Source of the DNA: Bugulina stolonifera
Lineage: Eukaryota; Bryozoa; Gymnolaemata; Cheilostomatida; Bugulidae
NCBI GenBank assembly: GCA_935421135.1
Contig: OW285187.1
Coordinates: 5,394,001 to 5,458,000 of the forward strand
Reading direction: 5' to 3'
DNA length: 64,000 nucleotides
This document shows, in pieces, positions 40,921 through 59,908 of the stretch. Every line of letters starts with the position of its first letter. Position 1 is the first letter of the stretch. A program made the translations under genes and the position numbers. Under the pieces are notes generated by a model. That model made no database searches, was not told where the DNA came from, and saw only the letters and a program-made list of their open reading frames with translations.

Positions 40921-41710
40921 AATCCGATGCATCCCGATGTGAATCCGAAGCTTCCCGATGCATCCCGATGTGATTCCGAAGCTTCCCGATGCATCCCGAT
41001 GTGAATCCGAAGCTTCCCGATGCATCCCGATGTGAATCCGAAGCTTCCCGATGCATCCCGATGTGATTCCGAAGCTTCCCGATGCATCCCGATGTGAATC
41101 CGAAGCTTCCCGATGCATCCCGATGTGATTCCGAAGCTTCCCGATGCATCCCGATGTGAATCCGAAGCTTCCCGATGCATCCCGATGTGATTCCGAAGCT
41201 TCCCGATGCATCCCGATGCATCCCGATGCACCCCGATGTGAATTGACACATCGGGACACATCGGGATGCATCGGGAAGCTTCGGAATCACATCGGGATGC
41301 ATCGGGAAGCTTCGGAATCACATCGGGATGCATCGGGAAGCTTCGGAATCACATCGGGATGCATCGGGAAGCTTCGGATTCACATCGGGATGCATCGGGA
41401 AGCTTCGGAATCACATCGGGATGCATCGGGATGCATCGGGAAGCTTCGGAATCACATCGGGATGCATCGGGAAGCTTCGGAATCACATCGGGATGCATCG
41501 GGAAGCTTCGGATTCACATCGGGATGCATCGGGAAGCTTCGGAATCACATCGGGATGCATCGGGATGCATCGGGAAGCTTCGGAATCACATCGGGATGCA
41601 TCGGGAAGCTTCGGATTCACATCGGGATGCATCGGGAAGCTTCGGAATCACATCGGGATGCATCGGGAAGCTTCGGATTCACATCGGGATGCATCGGGAC
41701 ACATTGGGAT
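40921..41710. repeat. Large palindromic satellite of element 2 (31-bp units)
   Basis: Same 31-bp unit as in element 1. Left arm about 320 bp, right arm about 460 bp, meeting at about 41243 around the 6-nt spacer AATTGA, which is the reverse complement of the element 1 spacer. Promoters point outward on both sides. Arm lengths differ from element 1, so units have been gained or lost. Confidence 0.95.
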
Positions 41711-41749
41711 TGGATATTAAAAAGGGAGGAGTCAAGAAATGAGCAGATG

Positions 41750-41756
41750 TATAAAG
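41750..41756 (+). promoter_or_regulatory. TATA box of the small acidic gene, element 2
   Basis: TATAAAG 82 bp before the ATG at 41838, in sequence shared with element 1. Confidence 0.65.
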
Positions 41757-41837
41757 GGAGAGTGGATCACAGTCTCAGCATTCAAAGTTCAGCACATCAC
41801 TACTGTACAGGAACACTACTACAATAGTACATTATCA

Positions 41838-42173
41838 ATGGATACTGACAACATAGTCCAGAACCAAGAAGAGTTATTTGCGGGCTTAACGGACTCACAA
41901 ATGGATGGAATTATTGAAGAAGAAGAGTGCAGTCAGAAGAGGAAAGAAGAGGTGGATGCGTTAAAAGAGGCACGGAAGAAGGGGAAAATAATAGGAGTGG
42001 GGAGTCTTGCCCGAAAGGATCTTTCTAACATGGCGGACTCTCCGTCCTCCCCGGAGCGGGCCTCGGATAGGGGCGAGACCACAACAACCAAGAAGAGGAC
42101 GGAGTTTGCTACCCGGGGGAAAGTGGACGCGGTGGTCAAAGAAATTGGTGGCGAGTCAACGACATCATCGTAG
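41838..42173 (+). CDS. Small acidic/basic protein gene of the control module, function unknown
   Basis: 111 aa starting at MDTDNIVQNQEELF. An upstream in-frame ATG at 41739 lies before the TATA box and is unlikely to be used. Composition: acidic N-terminal ~32 residues, a Lys/Arg-rich helix (EVDALKEARKKGK), a Ser/Pro segment (ADSPSSPERAS) and a final basic region. The last ~25 codons lie inside the right TIR, so only this copy, not its mirror in the left TIR, has a promoter. The gene may be spliced further downstream; I see no certain donor. No family recognised. Confidence 0.6.
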   Translation: MDTDNIVQNQEELFAGLTDSQMDGIIEEEECSQKRKEEVDALKEARKKGKIIGVGSLARKDLSNMADSPSSPERASDRGETTTTKKRTEFATRGKVDAVVKEIGGESTTSS

Positions 42174-42188
42174 AGGCGGGTCTATTTG

Positions 42189-42238
<50 letters not shown>

Positions 42239-43188
42239 CGATGGCGATGAGAAGACAAGCGTCCATCTATCCCGTTTATCTATTTCTATTTCTACCCCTC
42301 CGAGCGATGATGTCGTCGGCTAACCTCCTCGCGAAGTCTACGATTTGAAGCGCGGAAGAGCCACCGCCTTCACTTTCTCTCGCCGCTCGTCACGGGGACG
42401 GGCGATTTCCCTAGGGGAGGGTCCGGGGAAAATGAGGGTTAAGACGCGAGTCTTTCATCGAAGGTCCGGGGGCGCTCGAACGGAGGAGCGCGCGAGTGCG
42501 GTGTCACCCCGACCAGTTCAGTCTCAACAGTCCCCGGCGAAGAAATCATCCGGAAGCACCACCACCACCACTCGGTAAGTTTTTTATAGTAGTATAGTCA
42601 GCGTCGTAAACTCTGCACGGGCACTCCGCACGGGTGTAGCCTATCATTACTCTAACCCGTATTTTCCTTCGCTTCACCCTACTCCAGCCGACGGTCAGCC
42701 CGCGAGGGTCGCGACGGGTCGTTGGGGCGGGAGGGCGGGGGAGGGGCGGGGGATGGGCGGGGGGAGGGCGGCGTGGGGCCACGGCTGGACTCGCGAACGA
42801 GAACCGCCGCGAGGCGGAGGGCGAGGCGGAGGGGTTTGGGGTGGGGAGGGGTGGGGAGGGGCGGGGACGGGTGGAGGGAGGACGGGTGGGGTTCGCGGGG
42901 CGGGGGGGCGCGCGCGTACGCGCGCGCCCCCTCGCCCGAGCCGTGGGACGGGGCGAGGGGTTTGCTCTTTAGACTGGGTTCCGCGGAACAGCCGATGAGG
43001 TTTTTGAAACCCCACCCGCGATGGGGGGGAGTAGGTTCTAGGGCTTTGCACATAGAGTGAGGTTTAGGGGAGAGGAGGGGCGAGAGGACGGGTGGGGTGG
43101 TCGTCCGCCCGGGGAGTTTTTGGATCTAGGGCTAATACGACGCGGAAAGGGCCGGGTGTCTGTGTAGATCTGCACTGACTATACTACT
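42100..43188 (-). repeat. Right TIR of element 2 (1089 bp)
   Basis: Mirror of 35527-36615. It ends at the target duplication AATAGC (43189-43194), only 63 bp before the cellulase B start codon. A GAT-triplet run lies at about 42192-42240. The GC-rich open frames across it (Arg/Gly- and Pro-rich) mirror those in the left TIR and look non-coding. Confidence 0.95.
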
Positions 43189-43251
43189 AATAGCACAACA
43201 TCTATAATAATATTACACCTTCATCGATTTGATTCATTCAGTATCGTGACC

Positions 43252-51854
<8,603 letters not shown>

Positions 51855-54137
51855 AGATACAGCTGGATTTAACCGGATTCTGCTCATATAGAAGTTACTG
51901 CAGACGCAATCATATCCATGTTTATCCTCAGCAGCCTAATTAACCTACGTACATACCTTTGTAAATTTTCAAGCTTATAAATTTTCTATCATAAAGAAAC
52001 CTATTTTTATTTGCTGTGAATTTATCGGTCATTATCCTTACCAATTTTGGAAAGTGCAACTGTTCATGTCCCTTTAGTAGTTTTTTAACGGAAGACTACT
52101 AGATTATTTAATGCATGTAGTGTAACTATTCTGGTTTGGAAAATACAGATTTTGCTTTCTCAGTGATTCCAATAGAGTTCTTCCTTCTAGGTACAGTAGT
52201 GGACAAATTTGGATAACTTTAGTAAAGTTCACAGACTATCTCAATGTTCTCCTCTTCTGCTTCTGATTCTTCAATGAGAGTGAAACTAACATTTGAACCC
52301 AATAATAAAGTTATTCTTTTTTATGCAAGAAATTTGTCTGTTGAGCAGTCTTGTACAGTTGGCTCTGAGCATGCCTACTGCTGGTGTAATGGCAATATGT
52401 TCTGTTCACTGTGTTAAGCGATTAAGTGCCGTAGAGGTCCAAGTTCAAACCCCGGCTGGTGTTTTAATAGGTGTGAAACAAGTCTCTGACTGCTTAAAAG
52501 ACAAATTATTTGCATAAAATTCATGATATACATGTATATATGAAATGGCCAAACCCCCTAATATTCTATAATTATTTTTCTACATGTATTTATTTTAGAG
52601 CCTAGTACACAGGTAGCCACTGGCAAATCTCACATGATGCTTTAAACTTGGTTCCCACTTAACTGGGTAGTAATCTACTACTATACAAAAGTCTGTTCAT
52701 AATACACTGTCTCTTCCAGTCCCAGTTAGTTTAGGTGATATGTGAATACAGCAACTTTTGTAGCAGTCTTCATAGCAATGCATTCATCCTAAACCTGCAT
52801 TGTCATCGCAATATAATATAACACAACACAACTCAACACAACGCAATACAATACTATTTAATGTACATGTATGTATGCTGCATAATTATACATGTACATA
52901 TATACATGTAGACTTTTAGGCTACAATATTATACAGTGTAACATCAAAACAGACTTGCTGTTCATGTATATTACATTGGGAAGCTTTGGAAAATTAATCC
53001 TACATAATTTTTTCCCAACTCACTTTACTAATCATTTGGCACCTATTATAGATAGCATTGCTTGCATCATTCACTGTTAGCTAGAAGTTGTTCCCCTTTG
53101 CTGTTATTCTGGAAAAGAATGAAAAACTCCGAAAATAAAATATGTGAAGTTGTATCATGATTGGCTGTAACTCTCTAACTACTGTTTTTAACCCTCGTGT
53201 GCACTGATAGTTTTACATTGTTTCTGGTTCATGCTTCCACAGTTTTTCTTTTCCCACGGCATACAGTACAGCGTTAATGAACTGAGAAAATGTTAGACTA
53301 ACAAACACGGCTAAAAATATGATCTGATAGCATGAGCTCCATACACTCTAAAGGTGTGACTAAGTGAGAGGTCTTGAGCTTTGATGGGCCAGCTCAGTTG
53401 TGGGCTCCAAGGGCTAAGAGCAGTGCCAGTTAATCAGTCAAAAACAGAATTCTGTATTAGAACAACTGTATCTAGTTTTAACCAATTATAGAATGGCTGA
53501 GGGCTGCCAGGAGCCGATAATACCAACATGTCAACAAATACTGTTATGTTTGGCCATAAAACGAGGCTCCATCATCCTAATGCGGAGCAAACAGCCTCTT
53601 ATGTAGCCACACCTTCATGAATCATCACCGAATCAACGATGTTCAACTAATAGCTATAACGAGTATATGATTCCGGCTTTGATACCAGATAGAACAAAAA
53701 ATCAAATTTCTCACATTAATGGCCCTTGTTTGGAGCTATGTACACCCATTTGTAGATTCACCCACACAATTTAACTCAAATACCGATTAGCTTTTTTGAC
53801 GTAACGTCACATCTACCACTTTTTGTAAATTAATTGCGGAGGCAATTAAATTATTATAACTCAAAGGGGATCTAACTTGATGCATTATGAAGATGAATGT
53901 ATACAATGAGAAGGACTAAGGATGAATAAACAATTTTGCTACTTACAATACCAGCTATGGTAAACAACTTGATATTACTCAAAAATCAGAATATTGTACA
54001 AGCACAATATTACACTTGCACCCATAATTTCAACATTGTTGTATACAATAAAGCTTATATAACATCCTCATTGCTAGTGCAACTGCTGACAACATCTGTC
54101 TATGACTACTTGCAACTACCTGCTATTCAGCGTCAAT
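51855..54137. other. Intergenic region between cellulase B and gene C
   Basis: No supported gene. A possible degenerate tRNA-derived piece lies near 52370-52470 (B-box-like AAGTTCAAACCCC). A CAACACAA-type simple repeat is near 52810-52852. A TATA-like TTATATAA at about 54055 probably serves gene C. Confidence 0.5.
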
Positions 54138-57100
54138 ATGTCGGCTGGACGGATACTTCTGGTTACCGCACTAGTCTGTCTCGCTGCTGCTTTCTGTGGG
54201 AATGTTGTGGGAGGTGAGGAGGTGGTGGGTAATATATCTGCCAAAGAGATATATGGAGTGGATGTTTTTTTCAAGTTTGAAATAGAAGCTGACCGAGACA
54301 TATCTGCGACAGATCCCGTTCTCATGATTCTTATCTTTGATGGCTCTGTTACTGAACTCACTGTACGTATTGGTTCTGCTGATTCTGTGTGTTTTATTAT
54401 TTTATATTTTATGTATCAAGGCGAGTTTGATTATGCAAGCATTTGATGGCAGATTTTTCTCTCTTTCAAAGGTTACTCTTTAGGCCTAATTGTACTCTGT
54501 ACACTACAGAAGTAGTAGTCTATTAGAGTGAAAGCTTCCTGGCTGAAATATTTGCACAGATCTAATTTAAATAGATTTGTCCGTGGCACAGTTCTACTAT
54601 ATTGATATAAGTTTATCCTGGATCAACTATATTATTTTATTGCTACAATGTATATTGCATTGCTTAGAATAACTGGTTGAAACCTACTGAGTTCAAAAAT
54701 GTCTGTGTAGTGGTAGGGGAAGATATTTGAAACACAAAGAAATTCAATTAAACTCAAGTTGCAATTTTGGCAATTAGTTTTATATATACGCTCACTGTTA
54801 CTTGATACGAGTAACATACGTAATGCGTTATGTGTGGCGTGTCATACGTAATACCGCGCATGTAAGAGATGTAATATGTCACGTGATATGCATTGCCCAA
54901 TGGCTACATGCGACATATTACATGTACATTGTAATAGATATGCTAGTTGATTTGATAAATATGACATGCTACATAAGTACAATGTAATACCTGATATGTC
55001 ACGTGTAATCAACATCCTGTTACCTACTTACGTGACTAATTATGTGTCACGCACCACATGTAACTACCATATGATATGTATATGCTTCTGTATGTCTATT
55101 ATACCAGATGTTCTCCTATACCATTCGCTGGTCGAATGTTAATCAAACAGAATTTCGTGTAAGCGCCAATACGTTGAAAGCCATAACAAAGGGGGAGGTT
55201 ATATATCACGAAGGCTATGGACAGTAAGTTAGTTTTCCCACTTTTGCAGTTAAAGTACATTTGGTAATGTGATGTTGTACATCTGGTAAGGTGATGTTAT
55301 TCACCTGGTAATGTGGTGTTATACACCTGGTAATGTGGTGTTATACACCTGGTAATGTGGTGCTATACACCTGGTTATGTGATGTTATACACCTGGTAAT
55401 GTGATGTTATACACCTGGTAATGTGATGTTATACACCTGGTAATGTGATGTTATACACCTGGTAATGTGATGTTATACACCTGGTAATGTGGTGCTATAC
55501 ACCTGGTTATGTGATGTTATACACCTGGTAATGTGGTGCTATACACCTGGTTATGTGATGTTATACACCTGGTAATGTGATGTTATACACCTGGTAATGT
55601 GATGTTATACACCTGGTAATGTGATGTTATACACCTGGTAATATGATGTTATACACCTGGTAATGAGATGTTATACACCTGGTAATGTGATGTTATACAC
55701 CTGGTAATGTGATGTTATACACCTGGTACAACTGTATACAATCTGAAACTCTGCATTCCGAAGTTTTTTCCTTGCAGATGGACTCATGCTCACCCACCAG
55801 GTGGAATTATTAAGTGGCTTCCTCCACCAACAACCACAACACCAGAACCAACAACCACAACACCTGAACCAACAACAACCACAACACCTGAACCAACAAC
55901 AACTACAACACTAGAACCAACAACAACCACAATGCCAGAACCAACAACAACCACAACACTTGAACCAACAACCACAACACCAGAACCAACAACAACTACA
56001 ACACCTGAACCAACAACTACAACACCTGAACCAACAGCGACTACAACACCTGAACTAACAACAACCACAACACCTAAACCAACAACAACCACAACACCTG
56101 AACCAACAACAACCACAACACCTGAGCCAACAACCACAACACCAGAACCAACAACAACCACAACACCTGAACCAACAACTACAACACCTGAACCAACAAC
56201 TACAACACCTGATCCAACAACAACCACAACACCAGAACCAACAACTACAACACCTGAACCAACAACAACTACAACACCTGAACCAACAACTACAACACCT
56301 GAACCAACAACAACTACAACACCTGAACCAACAACAACCACAACATCTGAACAAACAACAACCACAGCACTAGAACCAACAACTACAACACCAGAACCAA
56401 CAACAACTACAACACCAGAACCAACAACAACCACAACATCTGAACAAACAACAACAACAACACTAGAACACACTACAACCACAACACCCACGCCTTCAGA
56501 TTGTGAGGTGTGTTGTCATACATAAAATAACCGTCATTGCTGTTCTTATGAAAACTGCGATGTGAAAATGCTGATGGAATTGAGTTGGGGAGGAGTTTAT
56601 TGAGCAGTGTTCTGCCACATTTCAAGTACAACCACCACCAACTCACAACTCTTTATCACATGTAGTAATTCTAGAGTGTGACACATGGTACCAAGTATTA
56701 CTGTACTACTGTATATTACTGTATTATATTACTGTATTATATGACTGTATTACAGCGTTACTTTGTTACTGTATTACTACATTTAAATCTGACTGTCTTC
56801 ACCATAGCATTCCTCGCATGTGATTACACCTATAGAAATATAATGTTTAGGGGCAGCAGGTGGAGTGTGAACCACTAACAGCAGTTTATAACAGGACGTT
56901 TGTTAGGTACAGAGGTGTGTTTAACGTCACCGTACCATGTGACATCACTGCATGGACCGCAACTATCTTCTTTAACCACAAGATTACATACATTCATGTA
57001 AGTGACAGGACACTATTTACTATTGAGTTTAAACGTAATGATAATATGCATTGTAAATATTACGAATGATATATTCCATGTAATGCAGTGGGAAGACAAT

Positions 57101-57852
57101 ACAACAATTAACATTACATGGTATAATAACACTTGATATAGCACATTTTACATGTACATCAACCCACATCCTTGTTCAGGTATGGAGTAGTGGTGAGGTG
57201 GTGAAAGTCCCAGATCAAAAGACGGTTCACATCTTGTATGCCCACTGGAACCGAGAGAAGAAAGCTGGTGACTTTCTGGAGATAAACTTTGTTGTCAGGT
57301 AAGCATAAAATATTGTTTTATAAAACAGGCTGCTACCAGCATAATGGCATAGTGTGCAGCCAGGTAGTGCAGTAGAAGTCAATGTTACTAATGTGACTTC
57401 CTGACGAGAAAATGCTTTCAAATAGACTGCTGTTTAGTAGAATTAGCAAGGCTCTTTTAGCAACCACATTTTCATGTATTTGTATGTTTAAGAAACCCTA
57501 TAACAACATTTGTATCCCGCAAACTGGATTTACTTATACAGTGAGAAGTTATTCCCCCTTGAAAAATATATGGGCTGAGAAGCTAAATAATGTAATTATT
57601 ATTAAATTAGTTTGACATAAAATTATCAAATTGGTCAGAGAAAAACATTACCAACACAATCTAACATTATGGCTTGACTTGTGTAGCCTAGGTTATATAC
57701 TAAATGCAATACTGCTGGAAAACCTTATGCCAGATAGGCCAATTAGTGTTTATCAATCTTCTGTAATTAATAGACATGGCTTCAGAGAGCCTGATGGACC
57801 CGAGCCTTGCATTATGATGAACTACACAACCACCCCCACCACCACCACCTAG
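54138..57852 (+). CDS. Secreted carbohydrate-binding protein: cellulase paralog without GH9 domain (gene C)
   Basis: Six exons: 54138-54362, 55108-55223, 55778-56507, 56860-56997, 57180-57298 and 57774-57852, giving 468 aa. Exon lengths and phases parallel the first six exons of cellulase B (exon 2 is 116 nt as in cellulase A; exon 5 is 119 nt as in cellulase B). The protein has a signal peptide, a CBM2-like first domain (exons 1-2), a linker of about 230 residues built from TTTPEP-type repeats (exon 3) and a second CBM-like domain (exons 4-6; AWTATIFFNH, GPEPC), then a short Thr tail and stop. The catalytic exons of A and B are absent. It probably binds cellulose or another beta-glucan. N-glycosylation-type NVT/NRT sites and the linker suggest heavy glycosylation. 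Confidence 0.85.
55262..55732. repeat. 22-bp minisatellite in intron 2 of gene C
   Basis: About 21 copies of a 22-bp unit containing ACACCTGGTAATGTGATG. The second intron of cellulase A also carries a 22-bp array, but with unrelated sequence. Confidence 0.93.
55826..56480 (+). repeat. Coding minisatellite of the gene C linker
   Basis: Tandem CCAACAACAACCACAACACC-type units in exon 3 encode the PTTTTTPE-type linker. The opposite strand is open too (Val/Gly-rich) but only as a shadow. Confidence 0.9.
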
Positions 57853-58122
57853 AGAGACTCCTGGCTACTTGTGTACTCCACTGACTCTATACATTTGCAT
57901 AGACTCAGCTATAAATATAATAGGTATCAGTTTTTCACTAGGCAAAACATTGAATCTAATAGACGGAGCATTGCGTTATAATTTGCTATGCACGCGTTTA
58001 CAAATATCCATAATAGTACAACATGTGAACATTATACTCGTACTATGAGCTATGTACTTATACATGTATACCCAATAAGTTTTGATAATGATGGTATGTC
58101 TTGATCACATCTAATACACATG
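57853..58122. other. Gap between gene C and element 3
   Basis: 270 bp without a gene. CACATG (58117-58122) is the expected left target-site duplication of element 3; the matching copy lies beyond the window. Confidence 0.5.
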
Positions 58123-58493
58123 AGTAGTATAGTCAGTGCACTTCTAGACAGACACGCACTCATTGACCCCTGTTTTCAACCAATCACAAGCCGGTATTTC
58201 CGATTTCAACCAATCACAGAAGAGCACAAAAATTTTGCACACGACCTTGCCAAGGTCACCCCAAAATCCCCCCTTCTGATTGGTCGAAAAAACATTTGCA
58301 CACTTGACCCCGAACCCGGCCACGACCCCTTCCCTTCCTCCTTCCCACCCTCCTCCCCTCCCCCTCCCCCACCTCCCACTCCTCCCTCCTCCCCGCCACC
58401 GCCCTCGTCCCGTCCGCGCCACCGCCGTCGCCGCCGCCGCCACCGCCGCCCTCACCACCGCCGCCGCCGCCGCCACCACCACCGCCCTCACCA

Positions 58494-58524
<31 letters not shown>

Positions 58525-58811
58525 CGCCACCACCACCACCGCCGCCACCACCACCACCGCCACCGCCGCCGCCGCCGCCACCACCACCACCGCCGCCGCC
58601 GCCGCCGCCGCCGCCATCACCGTCATCACCGCCACCCCTCCTCCACCGCCGCCCACCCTCCCCACCCCGCAACCCCCACTCACCCGAACGACCAATCGTT
58701 TGAGGCGGTCAAGCCGCGTCCGCCCACGTTGCGTGCGGCGCCGACCGTACACGTGGAGGCGACGCCGGTGCCCCGTATCCACCGGGCCAAGCGACTAGGC
58801 AGCGGCCCGCC
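58123..58811 (+). repeat. Left TIR of element 3
   Basis: About 690 bp nearly identical to 20706-21395 (outer CCAAT boxes, CCN tract). It diverges from element 1 after CGGCCCGCCGC. Whether the following 80 bp also belong to the TIR cannot be judged without the right end. Confidence 0.9.
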
Positions 58812-58893
58812 GCTTCTCCCGAGCCCTCCACTCGAAAAGCTTGTGATCTAAACGAGCGAATTCGGCTGCGCTTCTTCGCCTATAACTCTCATT

Positions 58894-58964
58894 AGCGATA
58901 AGAAGAAGTACTACGGAAGGCTTGGTTTCAGCGATAAGAAGAAGTACTACGGAAGGCTTGGTTT
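58894..58964. repeat. 35-bp direct duplication
   Basis: Two adjacent copies of a 35-bp unit containing AGCGATAAGAAGAAGTACTA and GGAAGGCTTGGTT. Confidence 0.9.
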
Positions 58965-59039
58965 ATGATGTGCATTGCATTGTTAATAAAGAAATGTGTA
59001 AAGTCTCGGCTATAAATATACTGATGGGAAGAAGGGTTG

Positions 59040-59790
59040 TTTCTATAATATATATATACATAATGCATTAAATAAACTTTTCACAATGGTGACAATAGAA
59101 TGAATAAAAGATTGTGTACACGTGTTAAAACACAATTGAAAGAATAAAAGACACATATTTAAAAGAGTATGTCATATCTGTTATTAGCAAGGAAGTCTGT
59201 GTGCATGTGTTAAGACAGTGTATATTATACATTAGATAAAATTTTCACAATAGTAGCAATAGAATAAATAAAAGGTTGTGTGCATGTGTTAAGTCAGCAT
59301 TATGTAATATATTAAATAAACTTTTTACAATAGTAGCAATAGAATAAATAAAAGATTGAGTGTATGTGTTAAGTCAGCATTATGTAATACATTAAATACA
59401 CTTTTTACAACACTAGCAATAGAATGAATAAAAAAAGCTACATATGTAAAGGAGTATGTCATAGCTATTGTTAGCAAGAAAAGTCTGTGTACATGTGTTA
59501 AGGGCAGCATATATAATACATTAAATAAACTTTTCACAATAGTAGCAATAGAATAAATAGAGATTGTGTACACATGTTGAAATATCATTATAATATGATT
59601 TAAACACAATTGAAAGAATAAAAGACACATATGTAAAGGAGTATGTCATAGCTATTATAGCAAGAGACAGCTGTGTGCATGTGTTAAGTCAGCACATATA
59701 ATACATTAAACAAACTTTTTACAAAAGTAGCAATAGAATGTATAAAAGGATGTGTATAAGTGTTAGAATACCATTATATAATAATTTAAA
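59040..59790. repeat. Diverged tandem repeats in element 3
   Basis: Several imperfect repeats of a ~100-300-bp pattern: ATACATTAAATAAAC, TTTTCACAATAGTAGCAATA, GAATAAATAAAAG, TGTGTGCATGTGTTAAG. There is no coding potential beyond chance. Confidence 0.75.
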
Positions 59791-59908
59791 AAATAATTTA
59801 AAAAAATCCTCACTGATTTGATATCACATAAAAGTAAATGCAGAGGGAATGAGACACTACAGAGAGAGAGAGTGGGAGAAAGAGAGTGGGAGAAAAAAGA
59901 AAAGATGA

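Larger units (their letters stand above)
35527..43188. mobile_element. Polinton element 2 (polymerase unit, no integrase or capsid genes)
   Basis: A 7.7-kb element with 1089-bp TIRs that start AGTAGTATAGTCAGTGCA, flanked by the 6-bp duplication AATAGC (35521-35526 and 43189-43194). The interior holds only a protein-primed family B polymerase gene (minus strand), the palindromic control module shared with element 1, and a small acidic plus-strand gene whose 3' end lies in the right TIR. Integrase, ATPase, protease and capsid genes are absent. The two TIRs are almost identical, implying recent movement, presumably by an integrase supplied in trans. Confidence 0.93.

Noticed and set aside
22548..41838. 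The small MDTDN protein as the missing terminal protein for protein-primed replication
   Set aside because: The position is attractive, but there is no sequence evidence of a priming Tyr/Ser/Thr context or family match. Left as unknown.
52366..52470. tRNA or SINE near 52.4 kb
   Set aside because: Only a weak A-box and a B-box-like AGTTCAAACCCC are visible, with no tail or duplication. Too uncertain to annotate.
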